NCBI GenBank assembly: GCA_023453125.1
Contig: JAEXUB010000231.1
Coordinates: 1 to 20,308, forward strand
Source of the DNA: Bacteroidota bacterium
GTDB taxonomy: Bacteria; Bacteroidota; Ignavibacteria; Ignavibacteriales; Melioribacteraceae
Length of the DNA stretch: 20,308 nt
Reading direction: 5' to 3'
Shown here: positions 1 through 8,357 of the stretch, one piece after another
How the letters are laid out: each line of letters starts with the position of its first letter
How positions within the stretch are numbered: position 1 is the stretch's first letter
Notes under the pieces: generated by a model
Told to the model about the DNA's origin: nothing
The model's database searches: none
The model's input: the letters and a program-made list of their open reading frames with translations, nothing else
Made by a program: the position numbers and the translations under genes

Positions 1-2
1 AC

Positions 3-2207
3 GGGAAAAATTATATTGCAATACCGGTTTCCGATTCCTCCGGTATACTGGGGATTATGGTTCTTGAGACTGATGCCGGAGATGATGAAACGGAATTCAT
101 CAGGACTGTCTGCCTCCATCAGGCAAATATACTTGCACTCTACATATCAAACTCAAAACTGAATAAAAAAATAAAAAATATTAACTCGCTTCTAGACCAG
201 AAACTGGCATACCGGACCGAAACGATAAAACAGAAAAAAAGAGAACTGCAGACCATCCTGGATTCAATTAACACCGGCGTATTCATAATTGACAGAACAA
301 CATTTGACATTGTTGATGTGAACCACCACGCCCTAAACCTGCTTAAATTCGAAAAACAGTCGATAATTGGTAAAAACAGAAAGCAGTTCAGTCCTCACTG
401 GAATTATCAGCCCGATCTGGATTCCCCCTCCTATGAAAACAGTGAAATTGGATTATTTAATAACGAGGGGAGTATTCTCCCGGGTCTTAACTGCATTAAA
501 ATGATTTCACTTAACGGGCAGGATTACCTGCTTGAATCTTTTATTGACATCTCCAAAATTAAAAGCGTTGAAAGGGAATTGCGGAATACGGAATACAGGT
601 TCAGAACTATTTTTGAAAATGCGGCTTTCGGTATGGTGCTTACGGATAATGAACTTAGAGTTGTTGAATCGAATCAGATATTCAGGAAACTGATCGGGTT
701 GACAGGCGACGAACTCAAATTCCGTAAAATCTCCGACTTTGTCTTCAAAAATGACCTGGTCGTTTTCAATAAGTATTTTTCAAGCGGCGTTCTGATAAAT
801 AAACATAACGAAATCAGGTTCGTTGACAGCAGGAAAGAAATCTTCTGGTGTAAAATTACCGCGACTGTTCTTAAGTATACTCCCGATTCGGTTTATTTTA
901 AACTTTTCATGATTGAGGATATAACCTCGGTAGTAACCAGTAAAGACGCACTGTTCAAACACACCAATCTTCTTATGGGAGTTGCCGATGCTACAAATGC
1001 TCTTCTGACTCATCCCGATTATGAAGAGGCAATTAAAATGGCAATTGAATCGCTCGGCAAGGCCTCAGAGGTAGACAGGGTATATATTGCAAAGAATATC
1101 GGTGCATCCAGGCTTTCAGATTCTTCCATACGAATTCTTTTCGAATGGCATTCTGAAAGCTCGTCATTTATGAAAGATCCTGAATTCCTTAAAAATTTTA
1201 ACTATATCGATTATTTCCCCGGATGGTTCGAGGAGCTTTCCGAAGGAAGGACCATTCACGGCTATATAAAAAACGGTGAGATTCCAGGCATTAAATTTAT
1301 TGATCCCGACAAAGTGAAGTCGATAATGATTGTTCCAATTTTTACAGGGGACCAGTTCTGGGGATTTGTAGGCTTCGACGACAGTAAAAAAGAAAAAGTA
1401 TGGACAGAAGTTGAAGAATCTATTTTGAAGGCAACTGCCGCCGGTATAGGCGGTGCAATTAAAATAAAGGAAGCCCAGGCAGAACTTCTTCTTGCAAAGG
1501 AAAAAGCTGAGAACTCCGATAAACTGAAATCGGAATTTCTTGCCCAGATGTCGCACGAAATCCGTACTCCTATAAACAGCATACTAAGTTTTTCCGGACT
1601 TATTAAGGATGAATTTGAACCCCGCCTTACATCGGAATACCGTTCCTGCTTTAATGCAATTAATAAAGCGGGGGATAGGATTATACGGACAGTTGATATG
1701 ATTCTAAACATGTCGGATTTGCAGACCGGTTCATACGAGGTGCATCCTTCAGAGTATAATTTATTTGAATCGGTTAAGGCGGGGCTATCGGAGGAATTTA
1801 CTCACAAAGCAAGGGAAAAAGGGCTCGAATTCAAATTAAATACCCCCGTATTCCCTACAATAATTCAAGCAGACGAGTATACCGTAAACCAGATTTTTGC
1901 AAATCTTATCGATAATGCCTTAAAGTATACGTCATCGGGAAAGGTTGAAGTTTCATTTGAAGACCTTAATAAGAATGAATTTGCGGCAAAAATTACCGAT
2001 ACCGGAATAGGAATATCGGAAGACTTTATTCCCCGAATGTTTGAGCCTTTTACTCAGGAAGAACAGGGATATACCCGCCGTTATGAGGGAAACGGGCTTG
2101 GACTGGCGCTGGTGAAAAAATACTGCGACCTTTCCAATGTTAAAATAAATGTAACAAGCACAAAGGGGAAAGGAACTACCTTCCATTTAAATTTCAGAAA
2201 AACTTAA
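3..2207 (+). CDS. Multi-sensor histidine kinase (GAF-PAS-PAS-GAF-HisKA-HATPase), 5' partial
   Basis: The reading frame is open to the left edge, and the residues before the first ATG (position 57) read like the end of a GAF domain (YIAIPVSDSSGILGIMVLE), so the gene begins outside the window. Numbering from that ATG, I see a coiled linker (about 33-64), PAS 1 (about 65-165), PAS 2 (about 178-292), a GAF domain (about 304-470), a HisKA dimerisation helix with the H-box SHEIRTP and phospho-acceptor His500, and a HATPase_c domain with the N-box (NLIDNALKY, 616-624), G1 box (DTGIG, 648-652), F-box (FEPF) and G2 box (GNGLGLAL, 678-685). No membrane segment is visible, which suggests a soluble sensor. 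There is no receiver domain and no response regulator within view, so its partner and signal are unknown. It ends nine bases before the convergent glmM. Confidence 0.93.
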   Translation, partial: GKNYIAIPVSDSSGILGIMVLETDAGDDETEFIRTVCLHQANILALYISNSKLNKKIKNINSLLDQKLAYRTETIKQKKRELQTILDSINTGVFIIDRTTFDIVDVNHHALNLLKFEKQSIIGKNRKQFSPHWNYQPDLDSPSYENSEIGLFNNEGSILPGLNCIKMISLNGQDYLLESFIDISKIKSVERELRNTEYRFRTIFENAAFGMVLTDNELRVVESNQIFRKLIGLTGDELKFRKISDFVFKNDLVVFNKYFSSGVLINKHNEIRFVDSRKEIFWCKITATVLKYTPDSVYFKLFMIEDITSVVTSKDALFKHTNLLMGVADATNALLTHPDYEEAIKMAIESLGKASEVDRVYIAKNIGASRLSDSSIRILFEWHSESSSFMKDPEFLKNFNYIDYFPGWFEELSEGRTIHGYIKNGEIPGIKFIDPDKVKSIMIVPIFTGDQFWGFVGFDDSKKEKVWTEVEESILKATAAGIGGAIKIKEAQAELLLAKEKAENSDKLKSEFLAQMSHEIRTPINSILSFSGLIKDEFEPRLTSEYRSCFNAINKAGDRIIRTVDMILNMSDLQTGSYEVHPSEYNLFESVKAGLSEEFTHKAREKGLEFKLNTPVFPTIIQADEYTVNQIFANLIDNALKYTSSGKVEVSFEDLNKNEFAAKITDTGIGISEDFIPRMFEPFTQEEQGYTRRYEGNGLGLALVKKYCDLSNVKINVTSTKGKGTTFHLNFRKT

Positions 2208-2216
2208 TACAGCCTC

Positions 2217-3563
2217 TTACCCCGTAATCTCCTTAAAATAGATTCCCATATATTTAGCCGCATCAGCTTCAGTAGATGCTTCCACAATGCATCTTATTAT
2301 CGGTTCCGTATTCGATTTTCTCATATGAACCCAATGGTCCGGGAAATCAATTCTCAGGCCGTCTTCAATATTTATTTTTCCGTTTGAATACTTATCTGTT
2401 ATTTTGCTGATCAATTCATCCGGATTTTTTGAGCCCGTCACAATTTTATTTTTAAGGATATGATACTGCGGAAGTGCATTTTTCATTTCCCCCATTGTGC
2501 CGCCGAATTCAAGAAGATGCTGAAGCATAATAACTGTGCCCGTCAATGCGTCTCTGCCAAAAAGAAGTTCGGGATAAATTACTCCTCCGCTTCCTTCTCC
2601 TCCAATAACTGCGTTAACTTCTTTCATTTTCTTTACAACATTGGCTTCGCCTACCGGAGAGCGGTAGACAGTGCATCCGAATTCTGCTGCCGCATCGTCA
2701 ACTCCTCTTGTAGTGGAAAGATTTACCGCGCAGTTCCCCTTTTCCTTTGAAAGAATATATTTAACTGCCTGTGTAATAGTATTTTCCTCGCTGAATGCCT
2801 TTCCTTCGTTTGTTATAAGCACCAGCCTGTCAACATCCGGGTCAACAACAATACCAATATCGGCCCCGCTTTCTTTAACTGCCTTCATTGTTTCAGTAAG
2901 GTTTTCCGGTATCGGCTCGGGCAGACGGGGGAATATACCGTCTTTCCCGCAGTTTAATTCTATTACCTCGCACCCTAATTCCTTAAGCAGCCTCGGCATT
3001 ACAAAAGAGCCGGCTCCGTTAACGCAGTCAAGCAGAACTTTAAATTTCCTTTTCTTCAAGCCTTCAAGATCAAGGTGCTTAAAAGAGAGGACTTTATTGA
3101 TATGGTTATCCAGTCCCTCGCTGTATTCAGTATATTTGCCTATTTCATTCCATGGTTTGTAATTTTTCTCTGAATCGCCGAGAAGAGAGAGCATTTTTTT
3201 GTTCTCTTCGGGGGTCATAAATTCCCCCTCCCGGTTCATAAGTTTAAGAGCATTCCATTCATTCGGATTGTGGCTTGCCGAAATTGCAAGTCCCCCTGAA
3301 GCGTTCAGATTTTTTATATTAAGGAGAACTGTCGGTGTAGGGCAAATGCCAATATCCACGACGTCATTCCCTTTAGCAAGCAGAGTACCGGTAATAATGT
3401 TTTTTACCATTTCCCCTGTAATGCGGGCATCGCGCCCAACAACTATTTTACCCCCGCCGCAGAAATCGGCATATGCCGATGTATATTTTACTATTGTCTG
3501 AGGGGCTAATCCGTCACCAACTATACCCCGTATTCCCGAAATGCTTACCATTAGAGTCGGCAT
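2217..3563 (-). CDS. glmM: Phosphoglucosamine mutase (alpha-D-phosphohexomutase family)
   Basis: It interconverts glucosamine-6-phosphate and glucosamine-1-phosphate for UDP-GlcNAc, peptidoglycan and LPS synthesis. All four signature loops of the phosphohexomutase family are present in the 448-residue product: the phosphoserine loop ASHNP (Ser97), the metal loop DPDVDR (241-246), the sugar-specificity loop GEGSGG (322-327) and the phosphate-binding loop RKSNTEP (415-421). An in-frame ATG nine codons upstream exists, but I chose the ATG at 3563 because an AGGAG ribosome site lies five bases in front of it, and the upstream ATG would sit at the candidate promoter. The gene is convergent with the histidine kinase and divergent from nth. 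The sugar loop with GG after GEGS differs from the H found in many PMM/PGM enzymes, so a phosphomannomutase or phosphoglucomutase role cannot be fully excluded. The family is certain; the exact substrate is likely. Confidence 0.88.
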   Translation of the reverse strand: MPTLMVSISGIRGIVGDGLAPQTIVKYTSAYADFCGGGKIVVGRDARITGEMVKNIITGTLLAKGNDVVDIGICPTPTVLLNIKNLNASGGLAISASHNPNEWNALKLMNREGEFMTPEENKKMLSLLGDSEKNYKPWNEIGKYTEYSEGLDNHINKVLSFKHLDLEGLKKRKFKVLLDCVNGAGSFVMPRLLKELGCEVIELNCGKDGIFPRLPEPIPENLTETMKAVKESGADIGIVVDPDVDRLVLITNEGKAFSEENTITQAVKYILSKEKGNCAVNLSTTRGVDDAAAEFGCTVYRSPVGEANVVKKMKEVNAVIGGEGSGGVIYPELLFGRDALTGTVIMLQHLLEFGGTMGEMKNALPQYHILKNKIVTGSKNPDELISKITDKYSNGKINIEDGLRIDFPDHWVHMRKSNTEPIIRCIVEASTEADAAKYMGIYFKEITG

Positions 3564-3567
3564 TGAG

Positions 3568-3573
3568 TCTCCT
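3568..3573 (-). promoter_or_regulatory. Ribosome binding site fixing the glmM start
   Basis: On the minus strand the bases read AGGAGA, with the AGGAG core five bases before the ATG at 3563. This decides the start against the ATG 27 bases further upstream, which has no such site. Confidence 0.75.
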
Positions 3574-3587
3574 TTTTTTTTAATACA

Positions 3588-3595
3588 CAAATTTA
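3588..3595 (-). promoter_or_regulatory. Candidate -7 promoter box (TAnnTTTG type) for glmM
   Basis: The minus strand reads TAAATTTG, an exact match to the -7 consensus TAnnTTTG described for Bacteroidetes promoters. It lies about 24 bases from the glmM ATG, leaving room for a short leader containing the AGGAG site. No clear TTTG is found 19-20 bases upstream, so only half of the consensus is supported. Confidence 0.35.
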
Positions 3596-3632
3596 ATACT
3601 CATTGCATTAAAATGTTATTATCATTTTTACC

Positions 3633-3640
3633 TATTTTTG
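3633..3640 (+). promoter_or_regulatory. Candidate -7 promoter box (TAnnTTTG type) for nth
   Basis: The bases TATTTTTG match TAnnTTTG exactly and point towards nth, back to back with the glmM box. If transcription starts a few bases downstream, the TTG at 3638 cannot be the start codon and the ATG at 3650 would have almost no leader, which supports starting nth at 3662. A matching -33 element is not evident. Confidence 0.33.
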
Positions 3641-3661
3641 CTCAACAGAATGGAAGGCGGA

Positions 3662-4402
3662 ATGAAGGAAAAGGGAATAGTGATTAAGGAAGTAAATAGA
3701 CTGCTTATAAAAAGGTACGGAGTGCCCCCTCGTCCCGCTGTTTTTCCCGATCCTGCCGAAATGCTCATTGCAACAATTCTTTCACAGAATACAAACGACA
3801 ATAATTCATTCAGGGCATACAAGAATTTAAAGGCAAAATACAGGAATTTTGAAGATTTAATAAACACAAAACTTCCGGTGTTAGAAAAAACCATTTCTGT
3901 TGCGGGACTTACAAAACAGAAAGCATATGCCATTAAGAATTTTGTGAATACTATATACAAAGAGCAGGGGAGGATATCTATAGATTATTTAAGGGAAATG
4001 AAAGAGGAAGAGGCAATAGAGCATCTGATACGATTTAAAGGAGTAGGTGTAAAAACTGCAAGCTGTGTTCTCCTTTTTGCAATGGACAGGAATGTCTGCC
4101 CGGTAGATACCCACGTAAACAGGATTGTAAACCGGCTTGGAATAGTTAAATCTTCGGCTCCCGATAAAACATATTTCCTTCTCAACGAAAAATTCCCTGC
4201 CGGAATAGCGCACAGCTTTCACACTAATCTTATTAAGCTCGGGCGGGAGATCTGCAAGCCCCAAAAGCCTGCCTGTTCAGTGTGCCCAATAGAAAAATTG
4301 TGCATATTTAAGGAGAAGAATTTTGAGCCTGTGGCAAAAACCGTGAAACGGGAATTTATGCTGCTGGATAATGTTGAGCCGGCAGCCGGTAAGAAAAAAT
4401 AA
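3662..4402 (+). CDS. nth: Endonuclease III (base-excision DNA glycosylase/AP lyase)
   Basis: This enzyme removes oxidised pyrimidines and nicks the resulting abasic site in base-excision repair. The 246-residue product has the LSQNT segment near the N-terminus, a helix-hairpin-helix (FKGVGVKTA, about 126-134) containing the catalytic Lys131, the catalytic Asp149 in PVDTHV, and a C-terminal iron-sulfur loop with four cysteines (198, 205, 208, 214) in the exact C-x6-C-x2-C-x5-C spacing of the family. A basic tail of about 30 residues follows the cluster. Possible starts are TTG 3638, ATG 3650 and ATG 3662; I prefer 3662 because GGAAGG lies four bases upstream and the protein then begins like other family members. 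It is followed after 15 bases by the transporter gene, probably in one transcript. Confidence 0.9.
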   Translation: MKEKGIVIKEVNRLLIKRYGVPPRPAVFPDPAEMLIATILSQNTNDNNSFRAYKNLKAKYRNFEDLINTKLPVLEKTISVAGLTKQKAYAIKNFVNTIYKEQGRISIDYLREMKEEEAIEHLIRFKGVGVKTASCVLLFAMDRNVCPVDTHVNRIVNRLGIVKSSAPDKTYFLLNEKFPAGIAHSFHTNLIKLGREICKPQKPACSVCPIEKLCIFKEKNFEPVAKTVKREFMLLDNVEPAAGKKK

Positions 4403-4417
4403 TCAGGTAATGAAAGA

Positions 4418-5281
4418 ATGTGGATCATATTTGCAGTATTAAATCCGATATCCGAAAGTATTAGAAGCCTAATAATAAAAAAAGCATCGGGCGAGGTTGA
4501 GCCGATAATTATAACCTGGGCCAACAACATAATTCCCGTGCTCCTTTTTCCTTTTGTAATGTATTTTACAGGAACCGGGATTAAATTGAATCCCCAATTC
4601 TGGTACGGATTTTCAATTGCCGGTGTAATCCAGATTGCGGCATCGGTAATTTACATGCGCGCTATTTCGCATGGTGAAATTTCATCCGTTATGCCGATGC
4701 TCAGTTTTACCCCCCTGTTTTTATTGCTATTCGGTCCTGTAATAATAGGGGAATTCCCAAGCGGGCAGGGAATAGCGGGCATTTTACTCGTGGTACTCGG
4801 TTCTTATCTTCTCAATCTTGACCTGAAAAAGATGAGCCTGTTGGAGCCATTTAAGGCAATGGCACGGAACAAAGGTACAAGGCTGATGTTTGTTGTGGCT
4901 ATTTTATGGAGCATATCAGGCGTGTTCGACAAGATTTCCATTACCAATTCTTCTGTGCTGCAGCATATTACATTTACAAACATATTAATTTTCGTTGCAA
5001 TTACCGGCTGGCTGACATTTAAGAAAAAAATTAAATTTAACGAAATATACCGTGCCAGAAAAAACCTGCTTCTCGTAAGCGGTTTTACAACGGCATCTTA
5101 TTTCTTTCATTACAGCGCAATGGCTTTAACTCTGGTTGCTTATGTAGTTTCAATGAAAAGAATGGCCGGTATGTTCAGCGTTATACTCGGCGCCATTTTC
5201 CTTAAGGAGCCTAACATCAAACAGCGCCTTATTGGGTCTGCGGTAATGTTCATCGGGGTGCTGCTTATTGTGTTTTCATAA
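4418..5281 (+). CDS. EamA/DMT-superfamily inner-membrane transporter
   Basis: This is a 287-residue, highly hydrophobic protein with about ten predicted membrane helices in two halves (about 1-134 and 155-287). Each half ends in the typical EamA pattern of a GE or KE motif followed by a last helix: IIGEFPSGQGIAGILLVVLG (109-128) and FLKEPNIKQRLIGSAVMFIG (261-280). The two halves match the ancient EamA duplication seen in drug/metabolite transporters. The direction and substrate cannot be read from the sequence; family members export amino acids, nucleotides or other small metabolites. It starts 15 bases after nth and is probably cotranscribed with it, although the two functions have no obvious link. 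Confidence 0.85.
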   Translation: MWIIFAVLNPISESIRSLIIKKASGEVEPIIITWANNIIPVLLFPFVMYFTGTGIKLNPQFWYGFSIAGVIQIAASVIYMRAISHGEISSVMPMLSFTPLFLLLFGPVIIGEFPSGQGIAGILLVVLGSYLLNLDLKKMSLLEPFKAMARNKGTRLMFVVAILWSISGVFDKISITNSSVLQHITFTNILIFVAITGWLTFKKKIKFNEIYRARKNLLLVSGFTTASYFFHYSAMALTLVAYVVSMKRMAGMFSVILGAIFLKEPNIKQRLIGSAVMFIGVLLIVFS

Positions 5282-5320
5282 TTAATTATTTGTTGCAATT
5301 AAATCATTCAGGGAAGTATT

Positions 5321-5989
5321 ATGCATATTCATCGTAAGTTCAAAATGGAGCATTTGAATTTCAAAGGTTTTCTTATTGAGGTAGGGACTATAATATTCGC
5401 AGTACTTGTTGCCTTGGGAGCAGAAAGCTGGTGGGAACACCATAAAACAATGGAGATGGTTGATATGTCGGTGGAAAGGATTAATAATGAAGTAACATCC
5501 AATTTATACAGTATAGTATACACCGATAAAGAAGCGAGGCTTAAATATGAAGCCCTTAGGAATATGGAGAAGGATTTGGAGAATTCCGAAATTTTTGCGA
5601 AGCAGGCTTCGGCCTTTAACGGATACAGTGCCGTTATAATGAATACATCGGCCTGGAAGAGAATTCTTAATGATAAAGTTGCCGCATATTTCCCCGTTGA
5701 CTATGTTGAAAGGACTTATAATTTATACCAGTATGCCGAAAGATTTGAAGATATTAAGAATAACCTTATGAAGTTTGTATTCAGCGAACTGTTTGTAAAT
5801 AAAAATAAAGTTTCCGAAGCTTATGCCATTTCGAAGATATATTATAAAGAATTAACCCGCCTTACAGAAGGGGCTATTGAGGATTATAAGAAGTTCATAA
5901 AGGATTTTAATCCGGAAGAATACTACACGGTTGCCGCCAAGTGCGACAGTATAAGCAATTCAATTAAAAGCTTCAGGAATAATAATTAG
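5321..5989 (+). CDS. Single-pass membrane protein of unknown function (DUF6090-like N-terminus)
   Basis: I do not recognise a characterised family. The 222-residue product has a basic N-terminus, one hydrophobic helix (about 15-35, FLIEVGTIIFAVLVALGAES) ending in the aromatic cluster ESWWEHH, and then about 180 residues rich in charged and helical sequence, with no cysteine pair or enzymatic motif seen. The helix followed by a W-W-E motif resembles small Bacteroidota proteins grouped as DUF6090 or similar; that link is from memory and tentative. By the positive-inside rule the C-terminal part would face the periplasm (inference). The ATG is preceded by AGGGAAG at about five bases, which supports the start. 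It sits 39 bases after the transporter gene and may be its partner or simply the end of that transcript. Confidence 0.7.
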   Translation: MHIHRKFKMEHLNFKGFLIEVGTIIFAVLVALGAESWWEHHKTMEMVDMSVERINNEVTSNLYSIVYTDKEARLKYEALRNMEKDLENSEIFAKQASAFNGYSAVIMNTSAWKRILNDKVAAYFPVDYVERTYNLYQYAERFEDIKNNLMKFVFSELFVNKNKVSEAYAISKIYYKELTRLTEGAIEDYKKFIKDFNPEEYYTVAAKCDSISNSIKSFRNNN

Positions 5990-6134
5990 CATTTGTGCCC
6001 CGTTAATAATGCAGTATAACTCGGGGATTTGTCTGCTGTTTTTGACAAAATTGTGCACAGACAATTTGCAACGAGGGAGCATTTTGGGTAAAAAGGCCGG
6101 AATTCTTTATTTTTTTAATTGGAATTTCTCTAAT

Positions 6135-6142
6135 TATATTTG
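6135..6142 (+). promoter_or_regulatory. Candidate -7 promoter box (TAnnTTTG type) for the lpdA-lipB block
   Basis: The 182-base stretch between 5989 and 6172 holds no convincing gene. Near its end TATATTTG matches TAnnTTTG exactly, 29 bases before the lpdA ATG. The region 15-25 bases upstream is T-rich but has no clean TTTG. An imperfect CCCCG/CGGGG inverted repeat (about 5998-6026) earlier in the stretch could end the upstream transcript but lacks a clean T-run. Confidence 0.35.
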
Positions 6143-6171
6143 TGTTGTAATTAAAAACAGGATTGGAGCAA

Positions 6172-7575
6172 ATGAGCAAACACTACGAAATAGCTATTTT
6201 AGGCGGGGGACCGGGAGGTTATGTTGCCGCTATTAGAGCGGGACAGCTCGGTTATAAAACCGTTGTAATTGATAAAGATAACCTGGGGGGAATATGCCTC
6301 AACTGGGGATGCATTCCCACAAAATCCCTCATTAAAAATGCCGAAATGTACGATGCCGTTAAAAACCATTCAAAGGATTTTGGAATTACCGTTGAAAATG
6401 TGAGTATTGATTTTTCCAAAGTAATTAAAAGAAGCCGCGATATCTCAGACCGTATTACGAAGAATATCGAATTATTAGTAAAGAAAAATAAAGTAGACCG
6501 CATCCGCGGTTTCGGCAAGTTCGTCTCTAAAAATCAGATTGACGTTTTTGGCCCGGGAGGGGAACAGATTGATTCCGTTACGGCTGATAAGATAATTATT
6601 GCAACCGGAGCTCATCCGAAGATATTTCCCTCAATTCCGGTTGACAGAAAAAGCATTATTACCAGTACAGAGGCTATGAACCTTGAGAAACAGCCTAAAG
6701 ACCTTATTGTAATTGGCGCCGGTGCTATTGGTGTTGAGTTCGCTTATTTCTATAATGTCCTTGGTACCAAAGTCACTATAATTGAAATGCTGGACAATAT
6801 ACTGCCCATTGAAGATAAAGAAGTATCCGAAACACTCGAAAAGACATTTAAGAAGAGGGGAATCGAACTCTATACCTCAACAAAAGTGCTTAATGCCGAA
6901 GTCAAAGAGGATGGCGTTGTTGTAAAAGTGGAAAAGAACGGAAAAGAGATTGAACTTAAAGCAGAAAAAGTATTAAGCGCTATCGGTGTAACGGGCAATA
7001 TTGAGGGGTACGGCCTTCAGGAAATAGGCGTTGAAATTGAAAGAGGGCATATAAAGGTAAACAAAGCAGACTACAGCACCAATGTAGAGAATATTTATGC
7101 TATCGGCGATGTTATTGGCGCACCCTGGCTTGCACACGTAGCCTCGGCTGAAGCCCTCCATTGTATTGAAACAATTAAAGGGCTTAATCCGCCTGCCATA
7201 GTTTACGGCTCAATACCGGGATGCACATACTGTCAGCCCCAGGTTGCCAGCATCGGATTGACTGAAGCAAAGGCAAAAGAAGCGGGATACGAAATTAAGA
7301 TTGGCAAATTTCCCTTTATGGCAAGCGGGAAAGCGTTTGCAGCCGGCGAGCGGGACGGCTTTGTAAAAATTATTTTCGATGCTAAATACGGCGAAATACT
7401 AGGCGCTCATATTATAGGTCCAGAAGCAACCGAACTTATTGCCGAAATTGGAATAGCAAAGGCTATGGAAGCCGATTTCCATTCAATAGTAAAAACAATT
7501 CATGCGCATCCGACATTATCCGAAGCGATTATGGAGGCTGCCGCCAATGCATACGGAGAATCAATCCATATCTAG
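6172..7575 (+). CDS. lpdA: Dihydrolipoamide dehydrogenase (E3)
   Basis: This FAD enzyme reoxidises the dihydrolipoyl arm of 2-oxoacid dehydrogenase complexes and passes electrons to NAD+. The 467-residue product shows the FAD-binding loop GGGPGGY near residue 11, the redox-active disulfide in GGICLNWGCIPTK (Cys42 and Cys47), a second nucleotide-binding fold (IGAGAIGVEFA) for NAD, the GD motif of the second FAD site (YAIGDV), and the C-terminal His-Glu pair in HAHPTLSEA (His446, Glu451). The ATG at 6172 is preferred over the TTG at 6163; AGGA lies about nine bases upstream. It overlaps lipB by 29 bases and heads the block containing E1 and E2, so it most likely serves this complex and possibly others in the cell. 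Confidence 0.95.
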   Translation: MSKHYEIAILGGGPGGYVAAIRAGQLGYKTVVIDKDNLGGICLNWGCIPTKSLIKNAEMYDAVKNHSKDFGITVENVSIDFSKVIKRSRDISDRITKNIELLVKKNKVDRIRGFGKFVSKNQIDVFGPGGEQIDSVTADKIIIATGAHPKIFPSIPVDRKSIITSTEAMNLEKQPKDLIVIGAGAIGVEFAYFYNVLGTKVTIIEMLDNILPIEDKEVSETLEKTFKKRGIELYTSTKVLNAEVKEDGVVVKVEKNGKEIELKAEKVLSAIGVTGNIEGYGLQEIGVEIERGHIKVNKADYSTNVENIYAIGDVIGAPWLAHVASAEALHCIETIKGLNPPAIVYGSIPGCTYCQPQVASIGLTEAKAKEAGYEIKIGKFPFMASGKAFAAGERDGFVKIIFDAKYGEILGAHIIGPEATELIAEIGIAKAMEADFHSIVKTIHAHPTLSEAIMEAAANAYGESIHI

Positions 7576-8254
7576 AGTAATTAAATATTGCGACCTGGGC
7601 TTTATCGACTACGATAAAGCCTGGCGTCTTCAAAAGGCAATTTTCGATAAGCGCCTCAAGGGGGAAATTGAGGATATCTTTCTTCTCCTTGAGCACCCCA
7701 ATACCTATACCCTTGGCAAGGTTGCCAAAAGAGAGCATCTCGTCGGGAGCGAGGACTATCTTAAGGAAAATAATTTTTCTGTTTACGATATTGACCGTGG
7801 AGGCGATATAACCTACCACGGCCCCGGCCAGATTGTCGGTTACCCGATAATAAACCTTACCGACTGGAAACAGGACACCCACCTCTATTTACGCTCTCTT
7901 GAAGAGACTATTATCCAGACCTGCAGGGAATATGGGCTTGAAACAGGGCGCAAGGAAGAATATACCGGTGTCTGGATTGAAGAAAGAAAAATAGCGGCCA
8001 TAGGCATAAAAGTAAGCCGTTGGATAACAATGCACGGTTTTGCATTTAATATAAACACAAACCTCGATTTTTTTAACGGGATTATCCCCTGCGGAATAAA
8101 GGATAAAGAGGTCACTTCTTTGCAGAGGGAATTCAAAAGAATTTTCGAAATTTCTGAAGTAAAAAGCCTGTTATTGAAACATTTTGCGGAAATTTTTCGT
8201 TATGATGTTATACAAAGAACAGATGCGGAAGATCTCCTTAAATTAATCCCCTAA
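7547..8254 (+). CDS. lipB: Octanoyl-[acyl-carrier-protein]:protein octanoyltransferase
   Basis: LipB moves octanoate from acyl carrier protein to the lipoyl-domain lysine of E2 and related proteins, the first step of de novo lipoylation. The 235-residue product carries the family signature RGGDITYHGPGQ (84-95), the catalytic lysine in RKIAAIG (Lys148) and the catalytic cysteine in PCGI (Cys182); their separation of 34 residues equals that of the K/C dyad known in E. coli and M. tuberculosis LipB. I chose the ATG at 7547, which has GGAGG nine bases upstream (7533-7537); a longer frame from 7502 has no such support. The start lies 29 bases inside the end of lpdA, which suggests translational coupling of E3 and LipB. 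LipA is not in this window. Confidence 0.93.
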   Translation: MHTENQSISRVIKYCDLGFIDYDKAWRLQKAIFDKRLKGEIEDIFLLLEHPNTYTLGKVAKREHLVGSEDYLKENNFSVYDIDRGGDITYHGPGQIVGYPIINLTDWKQDTHLYLRSLEETIIQTCREYGLETGRKEEYTGVWIEERKIAAIGIKVSRWITMHGFAFNINTNLDFFNGIIPCGIKDKEVTSLQREFKRIFEISEVKSLLLKHFAEIFRYDVIQRTDAEDLLKLIP

Positions 8255-8357
8255 TTCTCTCTTTTTTCCCTTCCGAAACTTAATTCATCTGTTCCAGTAT
8301 CCGGAACTTAAAATTATATTCTATAAATCGCGATTTTGAAATTATAACGGGAAAAAG

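Noticed and set aside
3564..3590. Longer glmM start at the ATG at 3590
   Set aside because: It would include the ribosome site as coding sequence and overlap the promoter candidate; the ATG at 3563 has AGGAG in front.
6042..6070. TTGACA with a possible sigma70 -10 about 17 bases on
   Set aside because: The -10 position reads TTTGCA, too far from TATAAT; I favour the TAnnTTTG box nearer the gene.
6009..6236. A 75-codon frame in the gap before lpdA
   Set aside because: It has no ribosome site, runs into lpdA in another frame and its product is not protein-like.
8292..8308. GTTCC/GGAAC hairpin between lipB and E1
   Set aside because: The stem is only five bases with a seven-base loop and no T-run, so it is not a convincing terminator.
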